From Actinomycetota bacterium (GTDB taxonomy: Bacteria; Actinomycetota; Thermoleophilia; Solirubrobacterales; Solirubrobacteraceae): DNA of 7,162 nt. This document shows positions 6,792 through 7,162 of this stretch, piece after piece; position 1 is the stretch's first letter; every line of letters begins with the position of its first letter. The DNA is taken from assembly GCA_019348575.1 (NCBI GenBank), contig JAHWJE010000076.1, forward strand, positions 1 through 7,162, given 5' to 3'. Under the pieces are notes generated by a model. It worked only from the letters and a program-made list of their open reading frames with translations, searched no databases and was not told the DNA's origin. Both the position numbers and the translations under genes were made by a program.

Positions 6792-7162
6792 CTAGCCGAC
6801 GCCCAGCTTCTCGGCCGCGCGCCGCGTGCCCTCGACGCGGTTGGCGATCTTCTGGAACGCGATCTCGCGCGCGTAGTCCGGCGAGCCGTGGTTGGGCTTC
6901 TCGTCGATCGAGAACGGGGAGAACCCGCAGTCGTCGGTCGTGCCGAGGCGCTCCTTCGGGATGAAGTTCGCCGCACGCACGATCGCGTCGGCGATCTCCT
7001 GAGCGCTCTCGGGGCGCGGGCTGAGCGGGTTGGTGACGCCGATGTAGCACATCTGGTCGTCGCGGCTGTGCTGTCCGATGGACTCGTAGACCGGATCCTT
7101 GTCGCGCTCGGAGGAGAGCTGGATCAGGAAGTAGCCGGCGTTGATCTTGAACATCTCCGGCA
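6792..7162 (-). CDS. Cobalamin-independent methionine synthase (MetE C-terminal)-like protein, 3' end only
   Basis: The frame is open to the right edge of the window, so only about 122 C-terminal residues are present, ending at a TAG (6792-6794). Recognisable parts are INAGYFLIQLSSERDKDP, YIGVTNPLSPRPES, IPKERLGTTDDCGFSPF and the final FQKIANRVEGTRRAAEKLG. These match the end of the barrel in the MetE/UROD-like superfamily. The Cys in TTDDCGF (codon 6927-6929) corresponds to the last zinc-binding Cys of MetE, whose zinc activates the homocysteine thiol. The other ligands (His, Cys, Glu) would lie upstream, outside the window. Stand-alone MetE C-terminal homologues are common in Actinobacteria, and several are annotated only as methionine synthase II family, so the exact substrate is uncertain. 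It converges on the hydratase pair. Confidence 0.85.
   Translation of the reverse strand, partial: PEMFKINAGYFLIQLSSERDKDPVYESIGQHSRDDQMCYIGVTNPLSPRPESAQEIADAIVRAANFIPKERLGTTDDCGFSPFSIDEKPNHGSPDYAREIAFQKIANRVEGTRRAAEKLGVG

Overview
The window is GC-rich throughout (roughly three quarters G+C, strong G/C third-position bias). Its gene content looks like a high-GC actinobacterium, most likely class Thermoleophilia (Solirubrobacter/Conexibacter-like). That assignment is inferred from protein style and gene order, not from a marker gene. All or nearly all of the sequence is coding; the longest gap without a gene is 147 bases (6645-6791).

Region 1 (2-4056, + strand) is a tightly packed operon: a DUF4129-ending ORF, a DUF4350 membrane protein, a MoxR-type AAA+ ATPase and a DUF58 protein. 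The genes are joined by 4-base start/stop overlaps or a 4-base gap. Converging on it is a stage II sporulation protein M (SpoIIM/DUF95) family membrane protein on the minus strand (4028-5014), whose 3' end overlaps the DUF58 gene by 29 bases. Diverging from that is an RDD membrane protein (5036-5782). From memory, this set and its orientations match the Mycobacterium tuberculosis Rv3690-Rv3695 neighbourhood. A reasonable inference is a membrane-associated MoxR/DUF58 chaperone-like module with SpoIIM and RDD partners, of unknown biochemical role.

Region 2 (5815-6644, + strand) encodes two small hotdog-fold proteins that overlap by one base. They resemble the HadA/HadB (R)-3-hydroxyacyl dehydratase pair: a non-catalytic MaoC-N-like subunit followed by a catalytic MaoC subunit with the hydratase-2 Asp/His motif.

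Region 3 (6645-6791) is a convergent intergenic region. It is dominated by a long near-perfect hairpin (6697-6747) and a second GC-rich stem (6763-6790). Region 4 (6792-7162, minus strand) is the C-terminal end of a cobalamin-independent methionine synthase-like protein that runs off the window.

The main anomaly is the first ORF. In one continuous reading frame it joins a relaxase (DUF3363-type) C-terminal tail, half of a PAS domain and a DUF4129 tail. Codon usage shifts at the first junction. It is either an assembly chimera or a real recombination scar that replaced the membrane-spanning N-terminus expected of the DUF4129 protein.
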